Source: Trichopria drosophilae (taxonomy: Eukaryota > Arthropoda > Insecta > Hymenoptera > Diapriidae). Taken from it: 64,000 bases of DNA. Position 1 is the first letter of the stretch. Each line of letters starts with the position of its first letter. Under the pieces are notes generated by a model that saw only the letters and a list, made by a program, of their open reading frames with translations, was not told the DNA's origin and made no database searches. A program made the translations under genes and the position numbers. Location: assembly GCA_030407085.1 (NCBI GenBank), contig CM059584.1, forward strand, positions 142,528,001 through 142,592,000, written 5' to 3'. This document shows, piece by piece, positions 19,501-29,000 of the stretch.

Positions 19501-21589
19501 TTGCGTTTCTTAGTCGTTTCATTAATTTCTCGCATTTGGTCTCATGTTCTTCTAACGATGATGCGTATATCACAATATCGTCAAGATACACAAAAAGTTC
19601 GTTACCTTGTAGGCCTGATAAGATTATGTCCATTAGTCTTTGGAAGGTTGCAGGTGCATTTTTTAATCCGAATGGCATTCTATCGAATTCGTAATGTCCA
19701 TGTGGGGTAGAAAAGGCTGTTTTGTGAGAGTCGTTTTCATGCATTTTTATTTGCAGGAATCCGGATGCAAGATCAAAAATTGAGAAATATTTGGCACTTC
19801 CAAGTTGGTCTAGTATATCGACAATGTTTGGAATAGGGTATGAATCGCCTATTGATTTGTCATTTAATTTTCTGAAATCTAAAACCATTCTCCATCTTTT
19901 GTTACCTTGAGTATCCGTTTTTTTAGGTACTATCCATATGGGTGTGTTATATGGTGATTCTGATGGTTTTATTATACCACTCTTTAATTGTTCCGATATT
20001 TGCTTATTAATTTCTTCTTTATGTATAGGGGGGAATCGGTATTGTTTTGTGTTTATAGGTACTTCGTCAGTTGTTATTATTTTATGCTTTATAAGTGGTG
20101 TGAAGCCTAAAGGCTCGTCTGGTAAGTGAAATGTGTCTGCATTTTTATTTATTATTCTATTTATACTTTCCTTTTCTTCAGTGTTTAGATGATCCATTCG
20201 TAATAGCTGTTTTACTTGTTTTGCTCGTTTTGTTTCTTTGGTTATGTGATATACTTTAGTTGTTTTCATTCTTGTTAGGGGTTCGTTTAAATATTCTGTG
20301 TATGTAAAGAGTTTTTTTTGTTTATTGGGATGTTTGTTTGGTTCTTCTGAAGCGTGTATTATCATATGAGTATCCCTTTTCGTAGTTGATGTTTCGTTTG
20401 TAATATTTACATCGGGTTTATTTTTATCTTTTTCCTTGTATTCGTGTCGTTTCTTTGACGGGTCTTGGTGTTCTTTGTTTATTTTCCATTTTTGTAAGAT
20501 TAGTAATTTTACATTTTCATTATAGAAGTCTTGATCTTCCTGTATTGAGGAATTGAAAGATTTCGGTAAGTGTTGTTTTATCATTTGGTTAATTTCATTT
20601 TCGTTCGTTTTTTCATTTATTATTTCATTTTCATATTGGTTTTCATTTATTATTTCGTTTTCATTTTCATTTTTGCTTTCATTTCTTATTTCGTTTTCGT
20701 ATTTGATTTTATTTTCATTTATTATTTCATTTTCGTATTTGTTTTCATTTATTATTTCATTTTCATATTGGTTTTCATTTATTATTTCGTTTTCATTTTC
20801 ATTTTTGCTTTCATTTATTATTTCATTTTCGTATTTGTTTTCATTTATTATTTCATTTTCATATTGGTTTTCATTTATTATTTCGTTTTCATTTTCATTT
20901 TTGCTTTCATTTATTATTTCATTTTCGTATTTGTTTTCATTTATTATTTCATTTTCATATTTGTTTTCATTTATTATTTCATTTTCATATTTGTTTTCGT
21001 TTATTATTTCATTTTCATATTTGTTTTCGTTTATGTGTTCTACATTTTCCTCTATTTCTTCTATTTCGACTGTTGGAATATCTAAATTTAATACTTCATT
21101 TGTTGTATTAAAAATTTGTAAATATGCTTTTCCTTCATTATTTTTAACAAGTGCTTCGCCCAAGAATACACCTTCTTTGATATTGATCTGTGGTATATAC
21201 CCATGTTGAATGTTATTGTTTTTTATTTTTATGAACATTGTGGATACTGCTCTAGCCGGAATTTTTATAGTTTCTGGGCTGTTGAAATATTTTGTGTTAT
21301 TTTTCCATTTAATAAGGTTATTTTTGTAGTCTATTGTAACTTCATTACTTTTTAAAAATTCTGATCCTAAAATTCCTTCGCAATCTATTGGGAAGTTGTT
21401 TTTAACTACGTGGAATAGTGTATCATGTCCTAATATCTCGATTATTACTACCCCCATTGTAGTTACTGGTTGTTCCGTGATTCCTTTTAGATCTATTATA
21501 TTGGTTTCGTCTATTAATGTTTCTCCTTGTACACATTTTTCTTTAATGATGTTTACGCTGGCTCCGGTGTCAACCATTAGGTTTATCAT
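16514..21589 (-). CDS. pol: Pol polyprotein: protease, RT, RNase H, G-patch/CCHC insert, integrase (1,691 codons from first ATG)
   Basis: Replicates and integrates the element. Residue numbers count from the ATG at 21589; the frame stays open upstream through the gag stop, and pol is in the -1 frame relative to gag, so it is probably made by -1 frameshifting. Protease: LMVDTGAS (DTG at 7-9). Residues about 186-330: tandem ENEIINENKY-type repeats. RT: MPFGLKNAPATFQ and YLDD (about 668-671). RNase H: TDASGYAIG (about 816) to VTDHKPL and NADALSR. Insert: G-patch (about 950-990, MGWRGAGIGRYNQGI...GLGF), CCHC knuckle (1061-1074), basic linker with RGRPRTK. Integrase: HHCC (HSSPVGGH...CKSC), DDE with D about 1426, D 1486, E 1522 (D-x35-E), and a GPY/F-like end (YQGPFEV). 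All catalytic motifs are intact. It is longer than usual gypsy Pol because of the repeat and the insert. Confidence 0.95.
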   Translation of the reverse strand: MINLMVDTGASVNIIKEKCVQGETLIDETNIIDLKGITEQPVTTMGVVIIEILGHDTLFHVVKNNFPIDCEGILGSEFLKSNEVTIDYKNNLIKWKNNTKYFNSPETIKIPARAVSTMFIKIKNNNIQHGYIPQINIKEGVFLGEALVKNNEGKAYLQIFNTTNEVLNLDIPTVEIEEIEENVEHINENKYENEIINENKYENEIINENKYENEIINENKYENEIINESKNENENEIINENQYENEIINENKYENEIINESKNENENEIINENQYENEIINENKYENEIINENKIKYENEIRNESKNENENEIINENQYENEIINEKTNENEINQMIKQHLPKSFNSSIQEDQDFYNENVKLLILQKWKINKEHQDPSKKRHEYKEKDKNKPDVNITNETSTTKRDTHMIIHASEEPNKHPNKQKKLFTYTEYLNEPLTRMKTTKVYHITKETKRAKQVKQLLRMDHLNTEEKESINRIINKNADTFHLPDEPLGFTPLIKHKIITTDEVPINTKQYRFPPIHKEEINKQISEQLKSGIIKPSESPYNTPIWIVPKKTDTQGNKRWRMVLDFRKLNDKSIGDSYPIPNIVDILDQLGSAKYFSIFDLASGFLQIKMHENDSHKTAFSTPHGHYEFDRMPFGLKNAPATFQRLMDIILSGLQGNELFVYLDDIVIYASSLEEHETKCEKLMKRLRNANLKLQPDKCEFLRKEVCYLGHIISEEGLKPDPNKINCVQKFPIPKNQKNIRQFLGLAGYYRRFIENFSSIAKPLSNLLKNDISFKWEQEENDAFNTLREKLCNAPVLQYPNFNEPFIITTDASGYAIGAILSQGEIGKDRPIAYTSRVLNDHEKKYETYDKEALAIYYAILHFRPYVYGKHFTVVTDHKPLTSFRTKKDPNSRVAKWMYNLLEYEFEVIHKAGKSNVNADALSRNPIEILKINESNKRAYLNNTITKMMENMGWRGAGIGRYNQGIREPIRIKTQTDRKGLGFNGDSNYWINYSNQDAQALEPIKFIKSKHTIAKNKILKQILVHSPIYNIQKPRNDKVNYTGPKYNLPAVIPFCTKCYKLNHIEINCPGIFAHEKKKVTKTEKHTKDEINNLEPECKQIANITDSACLRRSTRKIQPPKRLEINNKKQQQTNSYKSEHQQRGRPRTKNTEPTRKPQQKDTNYNLNNDNIDLDSSNESNDTDEEITNKYNKRCCNKNIIEIKNYIYMQKDNVAHFVTTTGKLCDNRNLKHKNRNDLPKFENLTLNKISISKQKNKYHFALPIATDTGESQLTILKNIKTVIKSLKKEADNLDLNTISISKTENIIGINWTKVKDILEQNFKNGKTKIIICNGTINHPDANDREDIIKELHSSPVGGHKGINKTLKRIKQNHYWENMKSDIEKFIQSCKSCQLKKLSRIKTKQPMVISDTPRKALEKIAMDIVIPNNKTEEGYENILTIQDNLTKYLVAIPLKKATASDIAEALTKRFICIFGTPRSILTDQGKNFLSKIMKKMAKLFNIKQIKTTAFHPQSNGSLERSHHVIKEYIKHFTNKHSDWDKWLELASFSYNTSIHEGTKYTPFELMFGRIAKLPSSKLIENETQETYSDYVQNLASKLYDTQKFARQNITTAKLKSKHYYDKHINPITFNIGDPVFLQKNHKTSKFDDEYQGPFEVLELFDNGNIKIRIKNEDKIVHANRLKLSKIPI
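18368..18409 (-). other. CCHC zinc knuckle coding segment within pol
   Basis: Pol residues 1061-1074 fit C-x2-C-x4-H-x4-C exactly (CTKCYKLNHIEINC). It is a third knuckle in the element, after two in Gag. Its position downstream of the G-patch and before a basic, AT-hook-like linker suggests a nucleic-acid-binding module inserted in Pol. Confidence 0.85.
18610..18740 (-). other. G-patch domain coding segment within pol
   Basis: Residues about 950-990 of Pol read KMMENMGWRGAGIGRYNQGI followed by an REPI block and KGLGFNG. This matches the G-patch consensus: hydrophobic-x-x-MGW, G-x-G-(I/L)-G, x-x-Q-G-I, then GLGF. G-patches bind RNA or stimulate DEAH helicases. Betaretroviruses carry one at the C end of the protease; here it lies between RNase H and integrase. 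Confidence 0.85.
20600..21034 (-). repeat. In-frame tandem repeat in pol (ENEIINENKY units)
   Basis: About 435 bp of imperfect 30-bp units (EIINENKYEN) alternating with a longer variant containing ESKNENENEIINENQYEN. It lies between the protease and RT, is in frame throughout and encodes a strongly acidic/asparagine-rich spacer. The unit number probably varies between copies by slippage. The antisense frames here (20553-21209 and 20570-21085, plus strand) are repeat artefacts. Confidence 0.9.
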
Positions 21590-21700
21590 TGTATGTAAAT
21601 CTTTTGATTTTATTTGTATTAATGGGGCTTCATGTTTATTTAGATTGACTGTTTTTATTTCTCTGGAATGATTTCTGATTTTGTCACAAGATTCATTTGG
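21590..21700 (-). promoter_or_regulatory. Gag-pol overlap with -1 frame change
   Basis: The distance from the gag stop (TAA, 21657-21655) to the first pol ATG is 68 nt, which puts pol in the -1 frame. That frame is open through the gag stop and for at least 14 codons upstream. No canonical X-XXY-YYZ heptamer is in phase there; the nearest A-rich run is GAGAAATAAAAAC at the stop itself. A non-canonical slip site or reinitiation are the options. Confidence 0.6.
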
Positions 21701-23514
21701 CGCTTGTTTCCGGTCTCCCTCTGTGCGCCTGTTCTGAAGAGACCATTTTCGTTTCCCGGATTTGTTGAGTCTTTTAATTCCTTGATTAATTCTGCTCGTA
21801 TCTGTTCCTTGAATTTTAGTTTTCTACATTCTTGCCATATGTGTCCAATAGACTTGCAGTATGTACATTGTTTTGATTCGTTAGATTCGTGGTAGTTGTG
21901 ATGTTTAAAGTTTTGGTTTTGATTGTGTGGATTTTGGAACCTTTTTGGACGATTGTAGTGTTGTTCCGGATTATAGTTGTTTGTATAACGTTGTGGTTGA
22001 TTTTTTTGATGATTTGGTTGAGAGTTGTAAGATTGCTTTTGATAGTTTCGAGGTGGATAGTTGTTTGGTTTGTAATTGTTTGATTGAGGGGTGTTCTGAT
22101 GATAGTTATTCCTTGGATATCCGTAAGAGTGATAGTTGTTGGGTTGAAAATTTTGTTGATTTGAGTTTCTGAAGAGGCACGTATCAGCTTCATGTCCTAT
22201 TTTTTTACAGATTTGGCATTTTTTTTCTGTAGTTAATAATTTGATTCTTTGTGTTTTTGGTTTTTCTTCGTTTTTTGGTTCTTCAAGAGGGATTCCTCTG
22301 ACATTGTTTGCGAGTTTTAGTCTTCTTTCTATCTGTATTGCTTTATGTATACCAGCTGATAGGTCTGTTAGTTCTGAATTTAATAATCTAACTTCTATTT
22401 CGGGTTTTAATCCAGTTAAAAATGTCTCTAGAATTTCTTGTTCGGTTCTTTCTTTGTCTATGTCTGTTACTTCATCATCTTCGCTCAAGGCTTTGTAAAT
22501 TTCTAATATTCTATCTCCTGCTTCTCTGATGCGATTTCCATATTCGACGACACTTTCAAAATTAAATTGGTGCATCCCTATTAATTCTTGTCTGATTTCT
22601 GTTATTGAATGTGCCGGGGCATAAATTTCTCGTAAACATTTAAGCAGGGCTGATACGGTTTCGAATGTGTTATTTTTTACAGCTCGTCGTGCTTCTCCTT
22701 TTAGTCGACTTTTTATTAATTTTACTAAGTCTACTTCTGATTCCTCGGGTAGCATATCTTTTGCTTCCTCGCAACCGTCGACGAAAGCGTAAAAAGTTTT
22801 CGGGTTTCCGTCATATCTGGGTACATTTTCTATAGCGTGGTTAAGAGTTAGTTTGTCTTTGTAGTTCGCCATCTTTGATATTTCGTCTTCGAAAAAATAT
22901 GGATTCGAGTTATTTATTGTTCTGAAGGTGTCTTCACCTTCGCTTTCGATATTATGATTTCCTATCTTATAATTAGTACTTTCATGTACGGGGTTTTCTT
23001 TAATAATCTGATATTCTTCGTTGTTGGTTCTTTTTTTGTGTTGCTCGTTTATATTACTATTTGTTGGGGTGCTGGCACAGAGCGGTGTATGTTTTGTGTA
23101 CCAGTCTCGGGATTCTGATATTTGTGTATTTTTTTTCTCTGGAGTTTTATCTATGAGACAATCGAATTCTGTAACTAGTTCGTTAAATTTACTTCTTACA
23201 TCGTCGATGTGCGTCTTTCGTGAGAGTGTATTTTGTTCTATATTGTCTAGGTGTTGTTTTAGCGTTTGAATGTTTTCGTTTGTCTCTAGAATATTTTGTT
23301 CTACGGTTTGTGGGTTTTCGGAGTTTTTTGGGGCTAGTTCAGGCTCTATAGCTTTGTCTTCTACAATTTCTTGTTTTTCCGTAATATTTTCTAACTTTTC
23401 AATTGACTGCTTTTTTGGTTTCCTATCGGTAGTTAGTCCTGTTCCTAGTAATGTGTTTTTATCGGTCGTATTTAAATTTTGTGTGTCTTTTCGAGTTATT
23501 CTTTTGTTAGACAT
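21655..23514 (-). CDS. gag: Gag polyprotein (619 aa)
   Basis: First long ORF after the leader, starting at an ATG about 300 nt from the 5' LTR. The N-terminal 200 residues are charged and low-complexity, with a likely coiled-coil (ETNENIQTLKQHLDNIEQN). Residues about 225-400 look like a gypsy capsid: DGNPKTFYAFVDGCE, IKSRLKGEARRAV, then LIGMHQFNFESVVEYGNRI. A basic N/Q/Y/P-rich nucleocapsid follows, with two exact CCHC knuckles at residues 433-446 (CQICKKIGHEADTC) and 550-563 (CTYCKSIGHIWQEC), separated by about 100 residues instead of being adjacent. The stop TAA at 21655 falls inside the -1 frame leading to pol. Gag would assemble the particle and package RNA. No break was seen. Confidence 0.93.
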   Translation of the reverse strand: MSNKRITRKDTQNLNTTDKNTLLGTGLTTDRKPKKQSIEKLENITEKQEIVEDKAIEPELAPKNSENPQTVEQNILETNENIQTLKQHLDNIEQNTLSRKTHIDDVRSKFNELVTEFDCLIDKTPEKKNTQISESRDWYTKHTPLCASTPTNSNINEQHKKRTNNEEYQIIKENPVHESTNYKIGNHNIESEGEDTFRTINNSNPYFFEDEISKMANYKDKLTLNHAIENVPRYDGNPKTFYAFVDGCEEAKDMLPEESEVDLVKLIKSRLKGEARRAVKNNTFETVSALLKCLREIYAPAHSITEIRQELIGMHQFNFESVVEYGNRIREAGDRILEIYKALSEDDEVTDIDKERTEQEILETFLTGLKPEIEVRLLNSELTDLSAGIHKAIQIERRLKLANNVRGIPLEEPKNEEKPKTQRIKLLTTEKKCQICKKIGHEADTCLFRNSNQQNFQPNNYHSYGYPRNNYHQNTPQSNNYKPNNYPPRNYQKQSYNSQPNHQKNQPQRYTNNYNPEQHYNRPKRFQNPHNQNQNFKHHNYHESNESKQCTYCKSIGHIWQECRKLKFKEQIRAELIKELKDSTNPGNENGLFRTGAQRETGNKRQMNLVTKSEIIPEK

Positions 23515-23813
23515 TTATGAAATATTGGACATAAAAAAAAATAAAAAATGTTTTTTTTTTTCATTAGAAGTTCGATTATGCAGTTTTATATTTAGTTTAT
23601 GTAATAGAATCTGCATTTATAGGGAAGCATCTTTCTACGAAGAAAAAAAAGTGAAGATTTTTTACAACGGCAAGGACAGCCAGCTTATTGGGTACTTTCT
23701 GGTTGAATGTACTCGCGTTACGCCCTAACCAATTGTTATGTAACGAGATGGGATAACTACTTTCCTATTTGTTGGACACATTCGGGTTCCGCCCTAACTT
23801 CGCTGTCACCAAT
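23515..23813 (-). promoter_or_regulatory. 5' leader of the retroelement with candidate primer-binding site
   Basis: About 300 nt between the 5' LTR and gag. Two bases after the LTR the sense strand reads TGGTGACAGCGAAGTTAGGG (from 23811 down), starting with the TGG that pairs with a tRNA CCA end. It loosely resembles Leu-tRNA-type sites but the tRNA was not identified. A second, shorter copy of the junction lies at 23719-23740 (plus strand CGCCCTAACCAATTGTTATG), apparently duplicating primer-site and LTR-edge sequence. Confidence 0.55.
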
Positions 23814-26049
23814 TGTTATGGCTGGGATGGCGGCCGAACAGGGACGCCATCTTTCTGCCGTGAAAGGGCCAAATCGACCAGACGGGTCGATTTGAGGGTT
23901 CTTTTTAGGGTGGACGGAGCCGCCGAGTGTATCCGTTCAAAAGGAAAGGAGAAGGGTGAAAATAAATAATGACTCGATTTTCTTTTTCTTATAGGTTTTT
24001 TTATTTTGTGATCATTTATTTTTTTTATATATTTAATTTATTTTTTTTTTTGATCGCGTTACGGCGCCGATATTCCTCCAGCGTGATTTTTGTTTTCTGC
24101 GGGGGAGGAGGCTGGTTGTGATCGGGGGTGGCTGCTGGCTGCCCTTCTCGTTGGGCGCGTTGCTCCACCAGGAATTTATATAATTTGCGGGCTCGCTCCC
24201 GTTTGCGACGCCGGACACCCTTATTATTTCGGGGCACTATAACAAAATGTGGACAAATTTAGTTTCGCGGAAGGAGAAACGCGGGAACTTATAAAAAAAA
24301 TAATATATAAAAAAAAGTGAAAAGGCTATGACCTAATTCCCTATGGGTCGATTCCGCATCGGCACGTGCCAATTCCGGAATAAACCGAGGAAAGGGTTTA
24401 CAAGTTCTTCGAGGGAGAGATAGAAACGCCGGGCCAAAAGATTTGACCCTGGTCCCGAGCTCTGTCCCTTTTCGGAAATAGTTTACCCCCAAAAAAAAAA
24501 TATATAAAAAAAAAAGAATTGCCGCGGAGACGAGTTCGCCCGTGCCCGGAGGGATCGAAACGCCGGGCCAAAAGATTTGGCCCTGGTCCCGTGCTCTGTC
24601 CGGGTTCAGGTTAGTCGCCTGATCTTAACTAGGGGAAATACTTACTTATGAGATCCTGGTTCGACGACTCCCGGAACCTAGGCTGCTGGGCTGTCTGTAT
24701 CCAGTGGTCCAACTACTGCTGGAGCTTAACTGCTCGATGTTGACTGCTGAATCTTAACTGACTTTTTTTGGTCCAGGAGGTGCTGTTTTTATACTGGATA
24801 CCGCCCGTGGTGCCCAGTTCCGTTTTGAAGCGTTGCGTCGTGTCACGGATTTTTTTATCCAAAATTCGTGTGAATGTCCGAATTGAATAGAATCTTTTTG
24901 CGTGTTTAGACAATTATGTTAATTTTAAGATCGTACAAAAATGAACGGTAGTTGTATCTTGTATAGAACTGGAGATATTTATTTGTTAATATTTACTAAA
25001 TTAGTTTTTTAATAATCCGATAGATTTTATGCAATGCCGTTGTGTTGTTTTTAATAGTAAATTTGTATTTTTAATAAACTATTTTGCATTAATTGTTTTA
25101 ATACAACTGTTGTTGATTTTTGTACAATTTAACATTATTTTAATCGAAGGTTTATAAGAGCAATTTACATATAGTGATATAAAGCATGAATTTCGTACAA
25201 GAGATGAATAAACAATGAGGTATTCTTAAAATGATTGTTTGTTTTTATAAATTTTGTATTATTGTAACATTTGAGAACATGATTATCAAGATACTAAATT
25301 TTAAAGGATGTTCAATTTTGTAATAGATATAAATATATATATAAAAGCTTCATTCTTTATTCATGAGATGGTGTTTACAATGTTTTATACGCTAATGTTT
25401 ATTTGTTCGTTTGTTCGGTACCAGTTTGGAAGTTTGACTAATGAAAATTCGTGGTTGAATCTATTGTAATAAAAGGAAAAAACGGAATTTGTTCGTAATT
25501 ATAAATAAACGTTTTATTTTATTTTATAAATGTGTTTTCTGTATGAGATACTATTTATTTCTATCTAACTAATCCGACCAATGTTATCATTCTATTGTTC
25601 GTTAGTTTTGGTTTATAATTTTTATATTATATGAAAAGCTATTTTGAAAAGAATTTTCTTGGAAAAGAAAAGTATGTCATATAAGCGTGTGCGTGAGAAA
25701 GCGGATGTACTTTGGAATTTTTATTACTTTTTTTAGAAATAGATAGAGTTTGTCAAGGGTACGGGTTGCTAGTCCGGTTTGCTACACTTTCTAAAGATAT
25801 TTTTAGATTTTCCCGTACATTTTCCGTTGAGACTATTTCGGAAAATAATTAATGATATTATTACTCTCTACTGGTAATGTAGGAAACTGTGAGTGGGAGT
25901 GAAAATTCAGGAATTATAGGGTTCTCTATTTTCGATCGGTATCGGTAAGTTATTTGTTATGAGGTTCAGTTAGTATACGCCGGGCGCGCTATTGCATCGG
26001 ATATTTAGCCGGTATTTTTGAAATAAGGTGCGTTACGTAGGACGTAACA
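23814..26049 (-). repeat. 5' LTR (right copy)
   Basis: 2,236 bp, equal in length to the left copy and effectively identical. In sense orientation it starts at 26049, so the promoter should lie in the AT-rich first part. I could not fix a TATA box or initiator because AT-rich motifs are everywhere. The GC-richer end (24640-23814) would form the 5' RNA leader. Confidence 0.95.
24025..24237 (-). CDS. Candidate LTR-encoded exon for an arginine-rich peptide (5' LTR copy)
   Basis: Identical to the frame at 8452-8664. In this copy the exon would lie in the untranslated leader of the genomic RNA, so only the 3' LTR copy or a spliced leader product could be translated. It has the same splice-acceptor-like TTTTGTTATAG on its sense 5' side. 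Confidence 0.25.
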   Translation of the reverse strand: MPRNNKGVRRRKRERARKLYKFLVEQRAQREGQPAATPDHNQPPPPQKTKITLEEYRRRNAIKKKNKLNI

Positions 26050-26053
26050 ATAC
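26050..26053. repeat. Right target-site duplication of the LTR retroelement (ATAC)
   Basis: ATAC directly follows the terminal CA of the right LTR and matches 8237-8240. Confidence 0.85.
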
Positions 26054-29000
26054 AATGAACAAATATGTATTATAAAGGGTTCTTGGCTATGTTCGTGGAA
26101 AATATTAATGAAATAAAATACGTTAAATGATTTGTGACTATCTCTGTTGTCTATAACGTCCACGTATAAGCGGTTTAGATAGTCCCCCTGTACAGTTAAT
26201 TTACATGAGAGTGATTTCCACAATGTCTTTTTAAAAAACTTTTAATAAAAATCGTGAAATACAAATATTACGTTATTGGATGTGGCATTTATATACGAAA
26301 TGATAAAATTTGTCTTTTTGAAATTCCGCTTTACAAAATTCGTCTTTTTGATGTGTCTACTCTTTTTTATTTTTTGAAATTCGGTGTTTCAAAAATCGGT
26401 TTTATAATTTTCATCTTTTTGAAATTGGGTTTCTTGAAAATCTTTTTTTTTCAAACTCAGTTTTATACAATTTGGCTTTGTGAATTTTGTGAAAATTTGT
26501 TTTTTTTCGGTTTTTAGACCCGCACTCGTTTTTATTTGTAATCATCATTCGGAAGGTAACCAAACTGCTCAAAGATGTTAATGCAGGTTGTGTTTGATGG
26601 TTCAAGATTTTATTAGTCACCATCTGGCGTTCCATAATGGAACTATGAGTAACAGTTAACAAGGTTGAACATGTGTCAATCGCTTCTAAATAATCAAATT
26701 AATAATGCCGCATGGAAAACTAAGTAGTAAGGTTCAGATTGTATAAGTTTTATATATTTTCTTACAATTTAAACAGCACTGACCCTCGCTTAAGTTGTAA
26801 CGGAACACATGAAATAGGTTTGGTTCGTATTTTACTGCTCAACGAGTCGATCGCAATGTATTTTTTTCCCGCGTATTAATGTTTTTTGAATATGGAAATA
26901 ACAAATCGCAATCATACTTGTTAAAACAAACTAACAAAAATAAAAAATTCAGTTTCTTTCAAAGCCATATTGAAAATAATGTGTATTCTCATTAATTTCA
27001 AAGATATATATAATGTTTATTTCAACCATAAAGGCCTTCCATACGGTCTTATTATAAGAAATATTAATATGTCGTATATCTATACAATAATCAATACAAT
27101 TAATAATTAATATGCAGTGCAGTAATATAGGTTTACTTAGAAACTCTACTATTGAAATAATCATCTCTCACGGGGAACTGCCACGTTTATGACTGAAATC
27201 CGTTGGTTGTTTTAGCAATTTTAATTTTAAGCAAGTTTTACAATTAATGTTATATAATTTATAATATTGGAGATATTTATATTTTTTTAATTTATATTAC
27301 CTATACATATTTTCTCTAAATCCAAGTGTGACTCTCCAATTAATTATTTTCTACTGAATTATTTACTTAAGTTTTAATTTTTCACGATAAGTTTCTTGGT
27401 AGTGCAATTTTAAGAAATTAAAAAAAAAGAATGAAATATTTAGTAATAAATGCATTGTATTTTTGTTTAAAATTACATTACGTAAATGTCTTCAAATATC
27501 GAACGAGTGCAATGAACTGCACGATGCCAAATTTTAATCTGGCGCTTGTACATGATGACCGACTATATGGATCAGAAAGACGCATGACGTCATAATCCTC
27601 AAAACTTTGTTGCGTTACCATTTACCTGTATTTAATTGCTCTATAAAGTTTACCATTAGACGAAACAATAATTACACATTTTTTGTTATATTTAAAGTTC
27701 TTGGAATATTGCATCAAGTAGACTCTATTTCATTAATATCGTAACAAACTATCTCAAGTTTTTTTTACTAATAGCTTCTATTATTTTTTATTATTTAAAT
27801 TAAAAACATGCTGGTATATGAAAGTTATGCAATTACAGAAAGTTTGACAGTTTACGTAAATTGTATTAAAATACCTAATTTTATGTCTGAAATTTTGTTC
27901 CGTGTTTATCCTACCCTCATTTAATTTTAAACAAAATTGCATCTCGCAATATATTTTTGTAAATCTATCTAATAGAAAATTGGCATCAGACATATTAGTT
28001 TTTATTATTACAAAATTTGGTGACAGGAACTTATTAACGCGCAAAAATGTTAGGTGCAGATGCCATTAAGGACTGTCAGGAAATATATTTCAATATTTGT
28101 TTTTATTATACATTACTTTATTTCTCGCAATAACTTATGATATACATTTTTTGGCAAATTTTATAATAAACCCCCATTCATTGTTAACACTACAATAATT
28201 TGGCCACACTCTATTCACAAACGCTTGAATATGCAATCATACGGCAAGTTTACTAATTCCGAAGTACCCTAACATTTACAAGCCTTGATTTAGTCCGTTT
28301 GTAGTTAATAATTGTTTGGAATTATTCTGGTTCAATGCATGTTCAAGGATTTCTAATTAATAAGTTAGACGCACAATGCTTGTTGAAATAAAAATAAAAC
28401 AAGAAGTTTCTCCGATATGCAAAAAGCATAAAAATGAACATTAAATCATAAATATTATATCACATAGTTGCAGTCATAAAATTATTTTATAAGTTCAGGG
28501 ACACCAACTAAAATCAGTATAGCAATTAACCATGTGTGCTAATTTTCATTATTCAACTGTTTGAAATTTGTTTATTATCGAAGGGTTTTAGAGTTGTCGA
28601 TTACGAATCTGTTATTAGTATTGCAAGTGACTAAATAAGGAACGAAAATCGACTGAAGAATAAATAAATATTTAACATTCAACAGAGAAATTTCATTATT
28701 AAACTCAGTGCAGTTCTAGGAAAAAAAAAATTACTTGAATTCCTCATGTCTACAATAATGTTCATATTTTAATGCTTATATTTTGTCGTTTCATAGGGAA
28801 ATGTTATATTTATGGGAAGTGTGGGTCTGATCATTTTCGAAGAGTTCACACAAATATAATACAACTTTTCCAATTGTGCAACGTAAGAAGAAAATTCTCA
28901 TTTGGTTTCAAAATTGGTGGCTTATCAATTAGCATTTTATAGTATATTGGGTGGGAAGAATAGTCCCGAACAATGTGATACAACTAAAATACTGTCACAT

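Larger units (their letters stand above)
8241..26049 (-). mobile_element. Complete 17.8-kb Ty3/gypsy LTR retroelement with env (endogenous-retrovirus type)
   Basis: The element is bounded by two 2,236-bp direct LTRs with TG/CA ends and a 4-bp ATAC duplication. On the minus strand it encodes gag, pol, an envelope glycoprotein and a second membrane protein, all as long open frames. The order protease-RT-RNaseH-integrase places it in Ty3/gypsy rather than copia. At 17.8 kb it is about twice the usual length of gypsy or errantivirus elements. The excess comes from 2.2-kb LTRs, a Pol insert, a repeat tract in Pol and about 2.9 kb of 3' sequence. Near-identical LTRs and open frames show a recent insertion and suggest the element may still be active. 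Confidence 0.95.

Noticed and set aside
20600..21034. CRISPR-like array
   Set aside because: The regular 30-bp units have no unique spacers and are in frame in a Pol protein of a eukaryotic element.
20553..21209. Plus-strand frame of 218 codons, phenylalanine/serine/isoleucine-rich
   Set aside because: It is the antisense of the ENE repeat in pol; its low complexity follows from the repeat.
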